Assembly (NCBI GenBank): GCA_965267475.1
Contig: OZ254079.1
Span: 1,364,001-1,428,000, forward strand
DNA from: JBCBKU01 sp965267475
Lineage (GTDB): Bacteria > Pseudomonadota > Alphaproteobacteria > Rhodobacterales > Rhodobacteraceae
Direction: 5' to 3'
DNA length: 64,000 nt
A program made the translations under genes and the position numbers. Position 1 is the first letter of the stretch. Every line of letters starts with the position of its first letter. The notes under the pieces are model-generated. The model worked only from the letters and a program-made list of their open reading frames with translations. It was not told where the DNA came from and made no database searches. Positions 34,911 through 43,462 of the stretch are shown here, piece by piece.

Positions 34911-37231
34911 GCGCGCGCCTTCTCTCGTTTCGGGTCCAAAAAGGGCAAATCCACCACCGTTGCGGGCAGCCGTTTCATATGTCCGTCCAGTTTGCCGACT
35001 TCGAGCGGATTGCCAACGCTCGCGTCCTCGACGGCAATTCGGGCCATTGCGATAGCGTGGCCCAATTCGGGCGAGACGCAAGCGCTTGTGACGACGCCTA
35101 CTTGCTCGCGCCCCGCGAAGACCGGGTCGCCATGGTTGGGCGCTTCGTTGCCCGTGAGGCGCAACCCCACCAATTTACGGCGAACCGCCCCGGCATTCCG
35201 CTCAAGCGCCGATTTCCCTAGAAAATCGGACTTCTTGAGATCCACGGCAAAGCCCAGGCCGGATTCCATCGCGTCTGCGTCCGGGCCGAATTCGGCGCCC
35301 GAGATCATCAGGCCCGCTTCGATCCGCAGCATTTCAAGCGCGGTCCCGCCCATGGGGATCAGGCCATGATCCGCGCCCGCCGTCATCAGCCCATCCCAGA
35401 TCGTGACGGCATCGGCTTCATCGCAGAAGATTTCATAGCCCAGTTCGCCCGTGAACCCCGTTCGGGTCACCATGAACATTGGCCCGTCGCGGTCGCCCAG
35501 CCGGGCGATGGTGAAGCCGAACCACTTGACGTTCTCAAGGCTCGGGCGGTGGGGTTGCACAAAGGCCACCTGTTGCAGGATCTCGCGAGATTTCGGGCCT
35601 TGCAGCGCCAGGTTCACCAGCTTTTGGCCAAGCGTCAGAACATGGGCGCGCAATCCAAGCGCCTCGGCCTGTTCGCGCAGATGCAGCGCGGCGTTGTCCG
35701 ACCCGCAGCACCAGCGGAACGCCGTGTCTTCCAGCCGGAACAGCGTTCCGTCGTCCAGAATGGCGCCACGTTTGTCGCACATTAGGCCATAGATCCCGCG
35801 ATGGATCGCTAGTTTCGACACATCGCGCGTCAAACAGTGCTGCAACAGATCGGCGGCATCGGGACCGACGATGTCGAACTTCCGAAGTCCCGACATGTCC
35901 TGAAGCGTCGCCGCCCGCTTGGTGGCCCAATATTCCTCGACCGCGCCGGTCGCCTCGTAATGCGTGGGCATCCATAGATCGCGCGCGGCCTGATAGGACG
36001 ATGTCAGTTTCGAAATCCGCGGGTGAAACGCGGAATGCCGGGTCAGTGCCTCGGCATCCTCGGGATTGGCCCGCCAAGCGACCGAATGTGTAATGGACGT
36101 ATCCTCTTCATAGACGCGCACATGGATGTCGGTTGGATTCCAACCGTTGATCGGGTCAACGTCATCCGGGCAAGCCGTTGAAACGCATACCAGATCCGTG
36201 AGCGCCTCAAGCACGACATGGTCGCCCGGGCGAGACCAGGCTTCATCGCTTAAAATCGCATTGTGGTGTCCGTCGATCCAGGAATTGAAGAAGAAGTTGA
36301 TAGCCGGCCAGGCGGCGCGCGCGCCGATCCCATAGGGCGCGAAGGCCCGCGTGATATTGTCCGAGCAGTTCACATGGCCGGGAAATCCACGCTCTTCATA
36401 GCCGCGTGCGGTACAAGCCAGGGCAAACGTATCATGCCGACCGACGGTATCCTGACGCACCGCCAAAAGCGGGCGAATGTCCTGATCGAGAAACTTGTTG
36501 AAAAGCCCTGGCTGGGGATAGGCGCTGCGGGCCATCGTGCGCGACACGGTGGAATCGATGTATCGCTCAAGCCCTTTGTCCAGCGCATCCGACCGCATCG
36601 CCATGAAGTCCGAGCATTGCTGCCCCTCAACATCGATGATCTGAACGAACTGGCCCTTCTTCAATTCATAGGCCTTGGCTGTTCCGCGCGTTACCCGCCA
36701 TTCATCGACTGTCCTGCCAAGGGGACGGGGTAGGGCATCTTCAATCACACGTCCGGACGGCGGTTGAACCGTGACGGTGAAACGGCCGCCGCCGCCAGTC
36801 TCGAGAAATCCATCTGCGTCCGGGGAGATCACGAAAAGTTCGCAATCGCGGATCACGCGGGCCACATGAAGATCGCCTGGCTCTGACGTGGTGTCGAATA
36901 TCCGGCATCCCGTGGCGCCGTCCAAAGATCCGTCGCGGGCCCAGACCTTGGCCGAGAGTTCGCGGCGGTCGAATGTCAGATCGTCAATGGCGCGTGCCGC
37001 GCCATCGGGCGCCTCGATCGCGTCGATGCCGAACTGGCGGGCGTCATCCGCAAGGGCCGTGATCCAGGCTGGCGCGCAACCATCCACCGCCGTGATCGAC
37101 ACGATGGATCCGGCCGAGACGTGGATCCCTTTCGCCTGACCGAAGCGCACATCCAGAAGCCGACCCGGTGGGTGGCCCAGGCCAACAAGCCGCGCCCGTT
37201 CCGGAGGAGCGCTTGGCGGTACGTTCAGCAT
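34907..37231 (-). CDS. tdm: Trimethylamine N-oxide demethylase (DUF1989-GcvT fusion)
   Basis: 774 residues. An N-terminal region (1-185) leads into a DUF1989 domain (about 186-370) and a GcvT-like tetrahydrofolate-binding aminomethyltransferase domain (about 420-760). This fusion is the architecture of Tdm, which converts TMAO to dimethylamine and formaldehyde, the latter being captured by tetrahydrofolate. Three cysteines (273, 289, 354) have spacing close to the zinc-binding cysteines I recall for Methylocella Tdm. ATG at 37231 was preferred: the alternative ATG at 37333 lies inside a LacI-type operator. First gene of an operon with the Tmo transporter. A dimethylglycine-type demethylase would be the alternative. 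Confidence 0.78.
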   Translation of the reverse strand: MLNVPPSAPPERARLVGLGHPPGRLLDVRFGQAKGIHVSAGSIVSITAVDGCAPAWITALADDARQFGIDAIEAPDGAARAIDDLTFDRRELSAKVWARDGSLDGATGCRIFDTTSEPGDLHVARVIRDCELFVISPDADGFLETGGGGRFTVTVQPPSGRVIEDALPRPLGRTVDEWRVTRGTAKAYELKKGQFVQIIDVEGQQCSDFMAMRSDALDKGLERYIDSTVSRTMARSAYPQPGLFNKFLDQDIRPLLAVRQDTVGRHDTFALACTARGYEERGFPGHVNCSDNITRAFAPYGIGARAAWPAINFFFNSWIDGHHNAILSDEAWSRPGDHVVLEALTDLVCVSTACPDDVDPINGWNPTDIHVRVYEEDTSITHSVAWRANPEDAEALTRHSAFHPRISKLTSSYQAARDLWMPTHYEATGAVEEYWATKRAATLQDMSGLRKFDIVGPDAADLLQHCLTRDVSKLAIHRGIYGLMCDKRGAILDDGTLFRLEDTAFRWCCGSDNAALHLREQAEALGLRAHVLTLGQKLVNLALQGPKSREILQQVAFVQPHRPSLENVKWFGFTIARLGDRDGPMFMVTRTGFTGELGYEIFCDEADAVTIWDGLMTAGADHGLIPMGGTALEMLRIEAGLMISGAEFGPDADAMESGLGFAVDLKKSDFLGKSALERNAGAVRRKLVGLRLTGNEAPNHGDPVFAGREQVGVVTSACVSPELGHAIAMARIAVEDASVGNPLEVGKLDGHMKRLPATVVDLPFLDPKREKARA

Positions 37232-37332
37232 CCCATCACAGTGGCGAATGACATCGCCATCTCCCTGTCCGCGACCCTGGTTTTGGCAGCATTCGGGCCT
37301 GCGTTGCGGGTCACACGTCACGAAAATTGACA

Positions 37333-37375
37333 TGTAACCGGTTTCAATGGATCACTATGGGGGGCTGTTCGTCAA
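37333..37375 (-). promoter_or_regulatory. LacI-family operator and promoter of the tdm-tmo operon
   Basis: TGTAACCGGTTTCA (37333-37346) is a near-perfect 14-bp palindrome with a central CG, the hallmark of LacI/GalR-type operators. On the minus strand a -35-like TTGACG (37375-37370) lies 17 bp before ATCCAT, so the operator would cover the transcription start. The divergent lacI-type gene begins 60 bp away. Confidence 0.65.
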
Positions 37376-37405
37376 GCCCTGTATCCGTGACCAAAGGTAA
37401 CGCCG

Positions 37406-38419
37406 GTGACTAAAACCGTTGGCAGTATCCGCGATGTGGCCCGCGAAAGCGGCCTGTCTATCGCCACGGTTTCGCGGGTCATGAACGGCGGAACCAATGT
37501 GAGCGCCGACACGCGCCGCCGCGTTCTGGATGCGTGTGAGCGGGTGGACTACGTCCCGAATTCGGCTGCGCGGACCTTGTCTACGCGACGATCCAGAACG
37601 ATTGCGGCGATCATCCCAACGATCGAACATTCGGTGTTCGCCAAGTATATTGCCGCGATTGAGGCCGCGCTTGGTGCCGAGGATTATGCATTGGTCTTGG
37701 CGATTTCGAACAATGATCCGGTGGAAGAGCGCGCGGCTGCCCGCAAGCTTTTGGGCATGGGGGCAGATGCCTTCATTCTGAGCGGGGCGGATCACGATCC
37801 GGATTTGATTGATCTTTTCGCGCGGCGCCAGGTGCCGTTCGTCTTTACATCGATCTGGGATCCGACACTGGACCATGCGACGATCGGTTATGACAACTTC
37901 GCCTTGGCGGCGACTGCGGTGCGGTATCTGGCCGACCACGATCATCGCCGCATCGCTGTTGTGCATGGACCCCTTTCGGAAAACGACCGGATGGTGGCCC
38001 GGAAGGCTGGCGCCGCATCGGCGGCGCGGGGCCAGGTATCACTTGCTTTTCATGAGGCCGAGGTTGGCGTGGCGGGCGGGCGGTCCGTGACTGAAGCGAT
38101 CCTGGCCGACCCCGATCCCGCCACGGCCATTCTTTGTTTTTCCGATGTGCTGGCGCTGGGCGTTTACTTCGGCCTTGCCGCAGCGGGCAAATCGGTCCCC
38201 AAGGACATGTCGGTCATGGGGTTCGACAACCTTGATTGGTCGTCCGAAACCGAACCGGCACTGACAACTCTGGACTTGCCGGCGGCCCGCATGGGGACCG
38301 AGGTGGCGCATCAGATCGTCGCGCATCTGAAGCACGGCCACCCTTTGACCGAGCGCCTTCTGGACAGCAAAATCGTGGAGCGCGCATCGGTGACGCGCGC
38401 TCCGGACGCGGGCGCTTAG
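37406..38419 (+). CDS. LacI-family transcriptional regulator
   Basis: 337 residues. N-terminal HTH with SIRDVARESGLSIATVSRVMNG and the hinge helix NSAARTLSTRRSRTI, then a periplasmic-binding-like effector domain (60-335) with FCFSDVLALGV-type and GFDNLDWS segments. It begins with GTG (37406) after AAAGG. Divergent from tdm, so it probably represses the TMAO operon and perhaps itself; its effector is unknown. Convergent with the ATP sulfurylase gene, overlapping by 4 bases. Confidence 0.92.
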   Translation: MTKTVGSIRDVARESGLSIATVSRVMNGGTNVSADTRRRVLDACERVDYVPNSAARTLSTRRSRTIAAIIPTIEHSVFAKYIAAIEAALGAEDYALVLAISNNDPVEERAAARKLLGMGADAFILSGADHDPDLIDLFARRQVPFVFTSIWDPTLDHATIGYDNFALAATAVRYLADHDHRRIAVVHGPLSENDRMVARKAGAASAARGQVSLAFHEAEVGVAGGRSVTEAILADPDPATAILCFSDVLALGVYFGLAAAGKSVPKDMSVMGFDNLDWSSETEPALTTLDLPAARMGTEVAHQIVAHLKHGHPLTERLLDSKIVERASVTRAPDAGA

Positions 38420-40485
38420 CCCGCCACCAGCCCCATCTGTTCGAGCTTCAGAAGCACCTGATGTGCGCAGTGATCGACCTCGACATTTTCTGTATCAAGG
38501 CTGAGTTCAGGCTTCTCAGGCACGTCGTAAGGGTCGGAAATACCAGTAAATTCCTTGATCTTTCCTTCGCGGGCCAGCTTGTACAGACCCTTCCGGTCGC
38601 GCCGTTCGCATTCCTCGATCGAGGTTGCAACATGGACCTCTACAAAGGCACCATACTGTTCGATCCCTTCGCGAACGGCCCGTCGCGTGTTGGCATAGGG
38701 CGCGATGGGCGCGCAGATCGCGATCCCACCGTTCTTGGTGATCTCAGATGCTACGAAGCCAATCCGTTGGATGTTCAGGTCGCGGTGCTCTTTCGAGAAG
38801 CCAAGCTCGGATGACAGGTTCTTCCGGACGATATCGCCATCAAGCAGCGTGACCGGGCGCCCGCCCATCTCCATCAGCTTGACCATAAGTGCGTTGGCGA
38901 TGGTCGATTTGCCCGAGCCCGAGAACCCGGTGAAGAACACCGTAAAACCCTGCTGCGCGCGTGGCGGCTTGGTCCGGCGGAGTTCCTTGACGACCGCTGG
39001 GAACGAAAACCATTCCGGAATTTCCAATCCCTCAGACAGGCGGCGCCGGAGTTCAGTGCCCGAGATGTTCAAGACGGTCGCGCCATCTTCCACCTCATCC
39101 GCCGGTTCGTACTGGGCGCGGTCCTGCACATAGACCATATGTTTGAAGTCGACCATTTCGATACCGATTTCTTCAGCATGGGCGCGGAACAGGTCCTGGG
39201 CGTCATAGGGGCCATAGAAATCTTCCCCGGCAGAGTTCTTGCCGGGCCCGGCATGGTCGCGGCCCACAATCATATGCGTGCAACCGTGGTTTTTCCGGAT
39301 CAGGCCGTGCCAGACGGCTTCGCGCGGGCCGGCCATTCGCATGGCCAGGTTCAGAAGGCTCATGGTGGTGGTGGCCGCAGGATACTGATCCAGCACGGCC
39401 TCATAACAGCGGACCCGCGTGAAGTGGTCGATATCGCCCGGCTTGGTCATGCCGACGACCGGGTGGATCAGCAGGTTCGCTTCGGCTTCCTTGGCGGCGC
39501 GGAAGGTCAGTTCCTGGTGCGCGCGGTGCAGGGGGTTCCGGGTCTGGAACGCAACGATCCGGCGCCAGCCCAGTTTGCGGAAATAAGCCCGCAACTCGTT
39601 TGGCGTGTCGCGGCGCATTTTGAAATCGTAATGCACGGGCTGCTGAATGCCGGTGATCGGACCGCCCAAATAAACCGGGCCTGCATGGTTGTGCAGATAG
39701 TTCACGGCCGGATGCGCGTCGTCATCGGCGCCGAACACCTTCTCGGCCTCGCGCGACTTATTGGGCGTGAACTTGTCGGTGATCGACAGGATGGCAAGGA
39801 TCACGCCTTCCTGATCGCGCAGCGCAATGTCCTGACCTGCCTCGATTTTTCCGGCGAACTCTTCCGAGACGTCCAGGGTGATCGGCATCGGCCAAAGCGA
39901 CCCGTCCGCCATGCGCATGTTCTCGACGACGCCATCATAATCGGCCTCTGTCATGAAGCCCTTCAGGGGGTGGAACCCGCCGTTCATCAACAGCTCAAGA
40001 TCGCAGATCTGGCGGGGCGTCAGATCCCAGCTGACCAGGTCAGCGGCTTCGACCTTCAGCTTCTGGGCGCTGTCATACGACACGTAAAGCTCCGGGATCG
40101 GGGCAAGGTTATTCTGCATGTCTTTGGTCCTATGCTTTGTCGGGGTAAGGCCGCTGGTCGAGCCGGTGAGTTCCGCGTGAAGGGCGTCATATTCGGCAAG
40201 CCGGCGGGCAAGAAACTGGTCGGTCAGGCGGTTCTTCTCGGAAGCGCCGCGCGACGTCAGGGTGTAGGCGAAGCGTTGGCGTCGATCGGGGCCGCCGCGT
40301 TCGCTGATGTCGATCAGGCCGGCCTCGGACGCTGACTTGATCTGAGCGTTGAGATGGCCAAGCGAAATCCCAAGCGCCGATGCGATGGCCCGCTGGGACG
40401 CGTCAGGCGCGTTGTCCAGCTGACGAAGCAGGCAAAACAGCGCGTCTTCGTCGTCTGTCATCGGTTTATGGGTTTGGTCCGTCAT
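38416..40485 (-). CDS. EPS-associated MarR-type winged helix fused to ATP sulfurylase and APS kinase
   Basis: 689 residues in one open frame. Residues 9-108 match the EPS-associated MarR regulator pattern (SQRAIASALGISLGHLN, then YTLTSRGASEKNRLT and RRLAEYDALHAEL). From Met123 (40119) comes a complete bifunctional enzyme: ATP sulfurylase with QTRNPLHRAH, and APS kinase with the P-loop GFSGSGKST and DGDIVRKNL. It turns sulfate into APS and then PAPS, the donor for sulfation. Homologues as I know them start near Met123, which has its own AGGA ribosome site, so a shorter enzyme may also be made internally. No stop separates the two parts. A perfect palindrome lies 19 bp upstream. Confidence 0.88.
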   Translation of the reverse strand: MTDQTHKPMTDDEDALFCLLRQLDNAPDASQRAIASALGISLGHLNAQIKSASEAGLIDISERGGPDRRQRFAYTLTSRGASEKNRLTDQFLARRLAEYDALHAELTGSTSGLTPTKHRTKDMQNNLAPIPELYVSYDSAQKLKVEAADLVSWDLTPRQICDLELLMNGGFHPLKGFMTEADYDGVVENMRMADGSLWPMPITLDVSEEFAGKIEAGQDIALRDQEGVILAILSITDKFTPNKSREAEKVFGADDDAHPAVNYLHNHAGPVYLGGPITGIQQPVHYDFKMRRDTPNELRAYFRKLGWRRIVAFQTRNPLHRAHQELTFRAAKEAEANLLIHPVVGMTKPGDIDHFTRVRCYEAVLDQYPAATTTMSLLNLAMRMAGPREAVWHGLIRKNHGCTHMIVGRDHAGPGKNSAGEDFYGPYDAQDLFRAHAEEIGIEMVDFKHMVYVQDRAQYEPADEVEDGATVLNISGTELRRRLSEGLEIPEWFSFPAVVKELRRTKPPRAQQGFTVFFTGFSGSGKSTIANALMVKLMEMGGRPVTLLDGDIVRKNLSSELGFSKEHRDLNIQRIGFVASEITKNGGIAICAPIAPYANTRRAVREGIEQYGAFVEVHVATSIEECERRDRKGLYKLAREGKIKEFTGISDPYDVPEKPELSLDTENVEVDHCAHQVLLKLEQMGLVAG

Positions 40486-40880
40486 CTGGGCCGACTCGTA
40501 CTCTGTTCACGCGTGAACACATTCCATATGTTGCACTCGCAGCAAAGGAAAATTCGCGGCCTTCCTTAATGAAAATCTGCGGTGGATGTGCCGATTGGAC
40601 CGCCAGATTTTTGTGGTACGCCGCCCGTTTCCCAAGAAAATATGATTAAAATCAATAGTATATGTACTTGTCGCCTGAATGGGCCGCGATCCCGACGCTG
40701 CGACCGAAAGGTCACGCATCGGCGGTCGTGCATCGCGCGAAGTGTCCACAATACTGTGCCACCCGAAGATTTGTTCCCATTTCGGAAACGCAGCAATTCA
40801 GCGCCCAAGCCGCCGCATGATTTGACGCGGCGGTTGAAATACGATTGTTGAGCCGCGAATTCCAAATTTGAGACTTTGAG
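40486..40880. other. AT-rich divergent intergenic region
   Basis: 395 bp between the divergent sulfate-activation and GNAT genes, with clearly lower GC than its surroundings. Besides the 16-bp palindrome it has a 12-bp stem with one bulge at 40572-40611 with T-runs on both strands, and an FNR-like sequence ATGAT-TAAA-ATCAA at 40642-40655. No gene is seen. Confidence 0.5.
40504..40519. promoter_or_regulatory. Perfect 16-bp palindrome upstream of the fused sulfate-activation gene
   Basis: TGTTCACGCGTGAACA is a perfect palindrome 18 bp upstream of the start codon at 40485, where an operator would be expected. It may be the autoregulatory site of the fused winged-helix domain or the site of another regulator. 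Confidence 0.6.
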
Positions 40881-41468
40881 ATGCAGACACAGATACGTAT
40901 CGCCACCCCAGAAGATGCCGAAAGCCTTGTCCGATTCGTTGGATGGGCTGGCGAAGGCATGGCCGAACTGGTCTGGGCCGGTATGGCCGAGCCCGGTCAA
41001 TCGGTCGCCGATGTCGGCCATGAGCGGGCGCGCCGAGAGGAAGGCAGCTTCAGCTATCGCAATGCGATGATCCTTGAAGACGACGGTGCACCCGTTTCCG
41101 GCATCATCGGCTACAGCCTTCCGGATGACCCGGTCGAGATCGGGCCGGGTTTCCCGGCGGCCTTCGTTCCCCTGCAAGAGCTTGAAAACATGGCGCCGGG
41201 CCATTGGTATGTGAACGTGCTGGCGACGGTGCCGGACAGGCGCGGGCAGGGGCTTGGTGGTCGACTTTTGGCCCACGCCGAGGGTGTCGCGAAGGACCAA
41301 GGTTGCCCCGGCATGGCGATTATCGCTTTTGCATCCAACCCCGGCGCAGTTCGGCTGTACCAGCGGACCGGCTATGACGAGATTGCGCGCCGTGTGGTCG
41401 AAATGCCCGGCTGGGGTCCATCCGGGACGGAGGCCATTTTGTTGGTTAAATCCTTTGCAGATGCCTGA
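40881..41468 (+). CDS. GNAT-family N-acetyltransferase
   Basis: 195 residues, single GNAT domain. The acetyl-CoA pyrophosphate loop (motif A) is VPDRRGQGLGGRLL, preceded by WYVNVLATV; motif B follows as NPGAVRLYQRTGY. Substrate unknown. The ATG at 40881 opens MQTQIRIATPEDAES, a standard GNAT N-terminus, with a weak ribosome site. Confidence 0.88.
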   Translation: MQTQIRIATPEDAESLVRFVGWAGEGMAELVWAGMAEPGQSVADVGHERARREEGSFSYRNAMILEDDGAPVSGIIGYSLPDDPVEIGPGFPAAFVPLQELENMAPGHWYVNVLATVPDRRGQGLGGRLLAHAEGVAKDQGCPGMAIIAFASNPGAVRLYQRTGYDEIARRVVEMPGWGPSGTEAILLVKSFADA

Positions 41469-41658
41469 ATTTTAATCGGTTCTTGCCCCTGCGCACCATG
41501 TTCGGCAAGAAACGTATGTGAATTCAGGCTCACATGTGACTCTGTCACAGTTTTCTGACGGACATTCATGCAAGAACACCCCAGTTCGGTTTCGATTGGC
41601 CTGCATTGCCCCAGGTCCAAACTATGCCGACCCTGTCTTGGGTCGCGAGGGAGGAAAC

Positions 41659-42330
41659 ATGGCAAGGCACGTGCTGGTTGTTTCGGCATTCGTTCTTATG
41701 GGCGTCTTTCTGTCATCCGTTTTTTCGAAACCGGAGAGCCCCTCTGACGTCGCCATCGCCGATGTCCCCTTTGTCAAACGAACCCCGCAAGAGCTTTACC
41801 TGACCTCTGAAGCGGCTTTTTCGGTCCTACAGGACAACCCGGACATTTTGTTCATAGACGTTCGGGATCCGGGTGAGATTGCCGTAGCCGGGCACCCCGA
41901 GCCGCTGGACGCGATCGTCCCGATCCGGGTCCATGTCGATGAGTTCGACGAACGCCTTGGTCAATACAAGTTGGCCGACAATCCAGCGTTTCTGGGTCAG
42001 ATGGACGCCATGCTCATTCGGTTTGAGAAGACAAAATCCGACCGGATCATCGTGACCTGCGGGTCCGGATGGCGATCGGCCAAGGCTGCCCGAAGACTGG
42101 CGCAGGCCGGGTACACCGATGTTTGGCACATCATCGATGGTTATGAGGGTGAGGAACGGCCTGGGATCAACCTCCAGAACGCCTGGCAACTTGCCGGGCT
42201 GCCCTGGACGACCACGGCAACGGTACCCGGATCGCGCTGGGACCTGCTGTTCGGAGAGGGCAGCGAAACGGGCGGGATCTCTGCCGCATCCCAAGACACC
42301 TCTGAAACCCGGTTGCCCGACGGCGGGTGA
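41659..42330 (+). CDS. Membrane-anchored or exported rhodanese-domain protein
   Basis: 223 residues. A hydrophobic N-terminal segment (residues 5-20) acts as signal anchor or signal peptide. A rhodanese-like domain (about 40-175) follows, with the active-site loop TCGSGWRSAKAARRL carrying the catalytic cysteine and a DVRDPGE segment. Likely a periplasmic sulfur-transfer or redox protein. The ATG at 41659 has GGGAGGAAAC upstream; a longer frame has no support. Convergent with trxB. Confidence 0.85.
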   Translation: MARHVLVVSAFVLMGVFLSSVFSKPESPSDVAIADVPFVKRTPQELYLTSEAAFSVLQDNPDILFIDVRDPGEIAVAGHPEPLDAIVPIRVHVDEFDERLGQYKLADNPAFLGQMDAMLIRFEKTKSDRIIVTCGSGWRSAKAARRLAQAGYTDVWHIIDGYEGEERPGINLQNAWQLAGLPWTTTATVPGSRWDLLFGEGSETGGISAASQDTSETRLPDGG

Positions 42331-42333
42331 CGC

Positions 42334-43299
42334 CTATTCGGCGGCCACATCCAGTTCCGAGCCGTTTTCGGCCAGGAAACGCTCGGCTTCAAGCGCGGCC
42401 ATGCAGCCCATTCCGGCCGAAGTGACGGCCTGACGATAGACGTGGTCGGTGATGTCGCCGGCCGCAAAGACGCCGGGGATATCGGTCGCCGTGGAATCCG
42501 GCTTGGTCACGACATAGCCCCCGTGCTGCGTCGGCAATTGATCGACCACCAGTTCGGATGACGGTGCGTGGCCAATCGCCACGAAAAACCCTTTGACCGC
42601 AATCTCTTGCTTTTCGCCGGTCTTGGTCGACTTCAAGCGAAGCCCTTCCACGCCCCGTGGGTCCTGGGCGCCCAGAACCTCGTCGATCTCATGATCCCAA
42701 ATCACCTCAATCTTATCGTGATTCAGAAGGCGGTGTTGCAGGATCTTTTCCGCGCGCAATTCGTCCCGGCGATGGATCAGCGTGACTTTCGAGGCGAAGT
42801 TGGTCAGGAACAGCGCCTCTTCCACGGCTGTGTTCCCGCCACCGACCACGGCCACATCCTGGCCGCGATAGAAAAAACCGTCGCAGGTTGCGCAGGCGGA
42901 CACACCGAAACCCTTGAAGTGCTCTTCCGAGGGTAGACCCAGCCACTTCGCCTGGGCGCCGGTCGCCAGAATGACAGCCTCGGCCTTATAGATCGTACCG
43001 CTGTCACCGACCGCGGTGAACGGTCGTTCATTTAAATCGAGCGACTGGATGTGATCGGCAATGATCTCGGTCCCGACCTCGCGCGCATGGGCTTCCATTC
43101 GCACCATCAGATCGGGGCCCTGCACCATGGTGTCGCCTGGCCAGTTCTCAACCTCGGTGGTGATGGTCAACTGACCACCTGGCTGGATCCCCTGAACCAA
43201 GACGGGTTCAAGCATCGCCCGGCTTGCATAGACGGCTGCGGTATATCCCGCCGGTCCCGACCCGATGATCAGCACTTTCATATGTTTGGTTTCAGACAT
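42334..43299 (-). CDS. trxB: Thioredoxin-disulfide reductase
   Basis: 321 residues. FAD-binding IIGSGPAGYTAA, the redox-active pair in SACATCDGFF, NADPH-binding VVGGGNTAVEEA and the C-terminal FAAGDITDHVYRQA are all intact. Reduces thioredoxin with NADPH in the cytoplasm. ATG at 43299 (MSETKHMKVLI) with AAGGGG upstream; the frame extends 27 codons further without similarity. Confidence 0.97.
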   Translation of the reverse strand: MSETKHMKVLIIGSGPAGYTAAVYASRAMLEPVLVQGIQPGGQLTITTEVENWPGDTMVQGPDLMVRMEAHAREVGTEIIADHIQSLDLNERPFTAVGDSGTIYKAEAVILATGAQAKWLGLPSEEHFKGFGVSACATCDGFFYRGQDVAVVGGGNTAVEEALFLTNFASKVTLIHRRDELRAEKILQHRLLNHDKIEVIWDHEIDEVLGAQDPRGVEGLRLKSTKTGEKQEIAVKGFFVAIGHAPSSELVVDQLPTQHGGYVVTKPDSTATDIPGVFAAGDITDHVYRQAVTSAGMGCMAALEAERFLAENGSELDVAAE

Positions 43300-43462
43300 C
43301 GCGCGGGGCCCCTTCGTCACAGCGTCCGGCAGATATAGCGATCCAGGCGGATCACTGAAAGACCATGTCTGATCGTTCAACCGCCTGTGATGGCCGGGCG
43401 TTCATCTGGCGTGAACCTCAATCGACGACAAGGTGCCCGACAATTCAGAATGAGGTGTTGAA

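Noticed and set aside
34907..37231. Calling the gene a plain glycine-cleavage T protein
   Set aside because: The DUF1989 domain before the GcvT domain, the three spaced cysteines and the Tmo transporter fit Tdm better.
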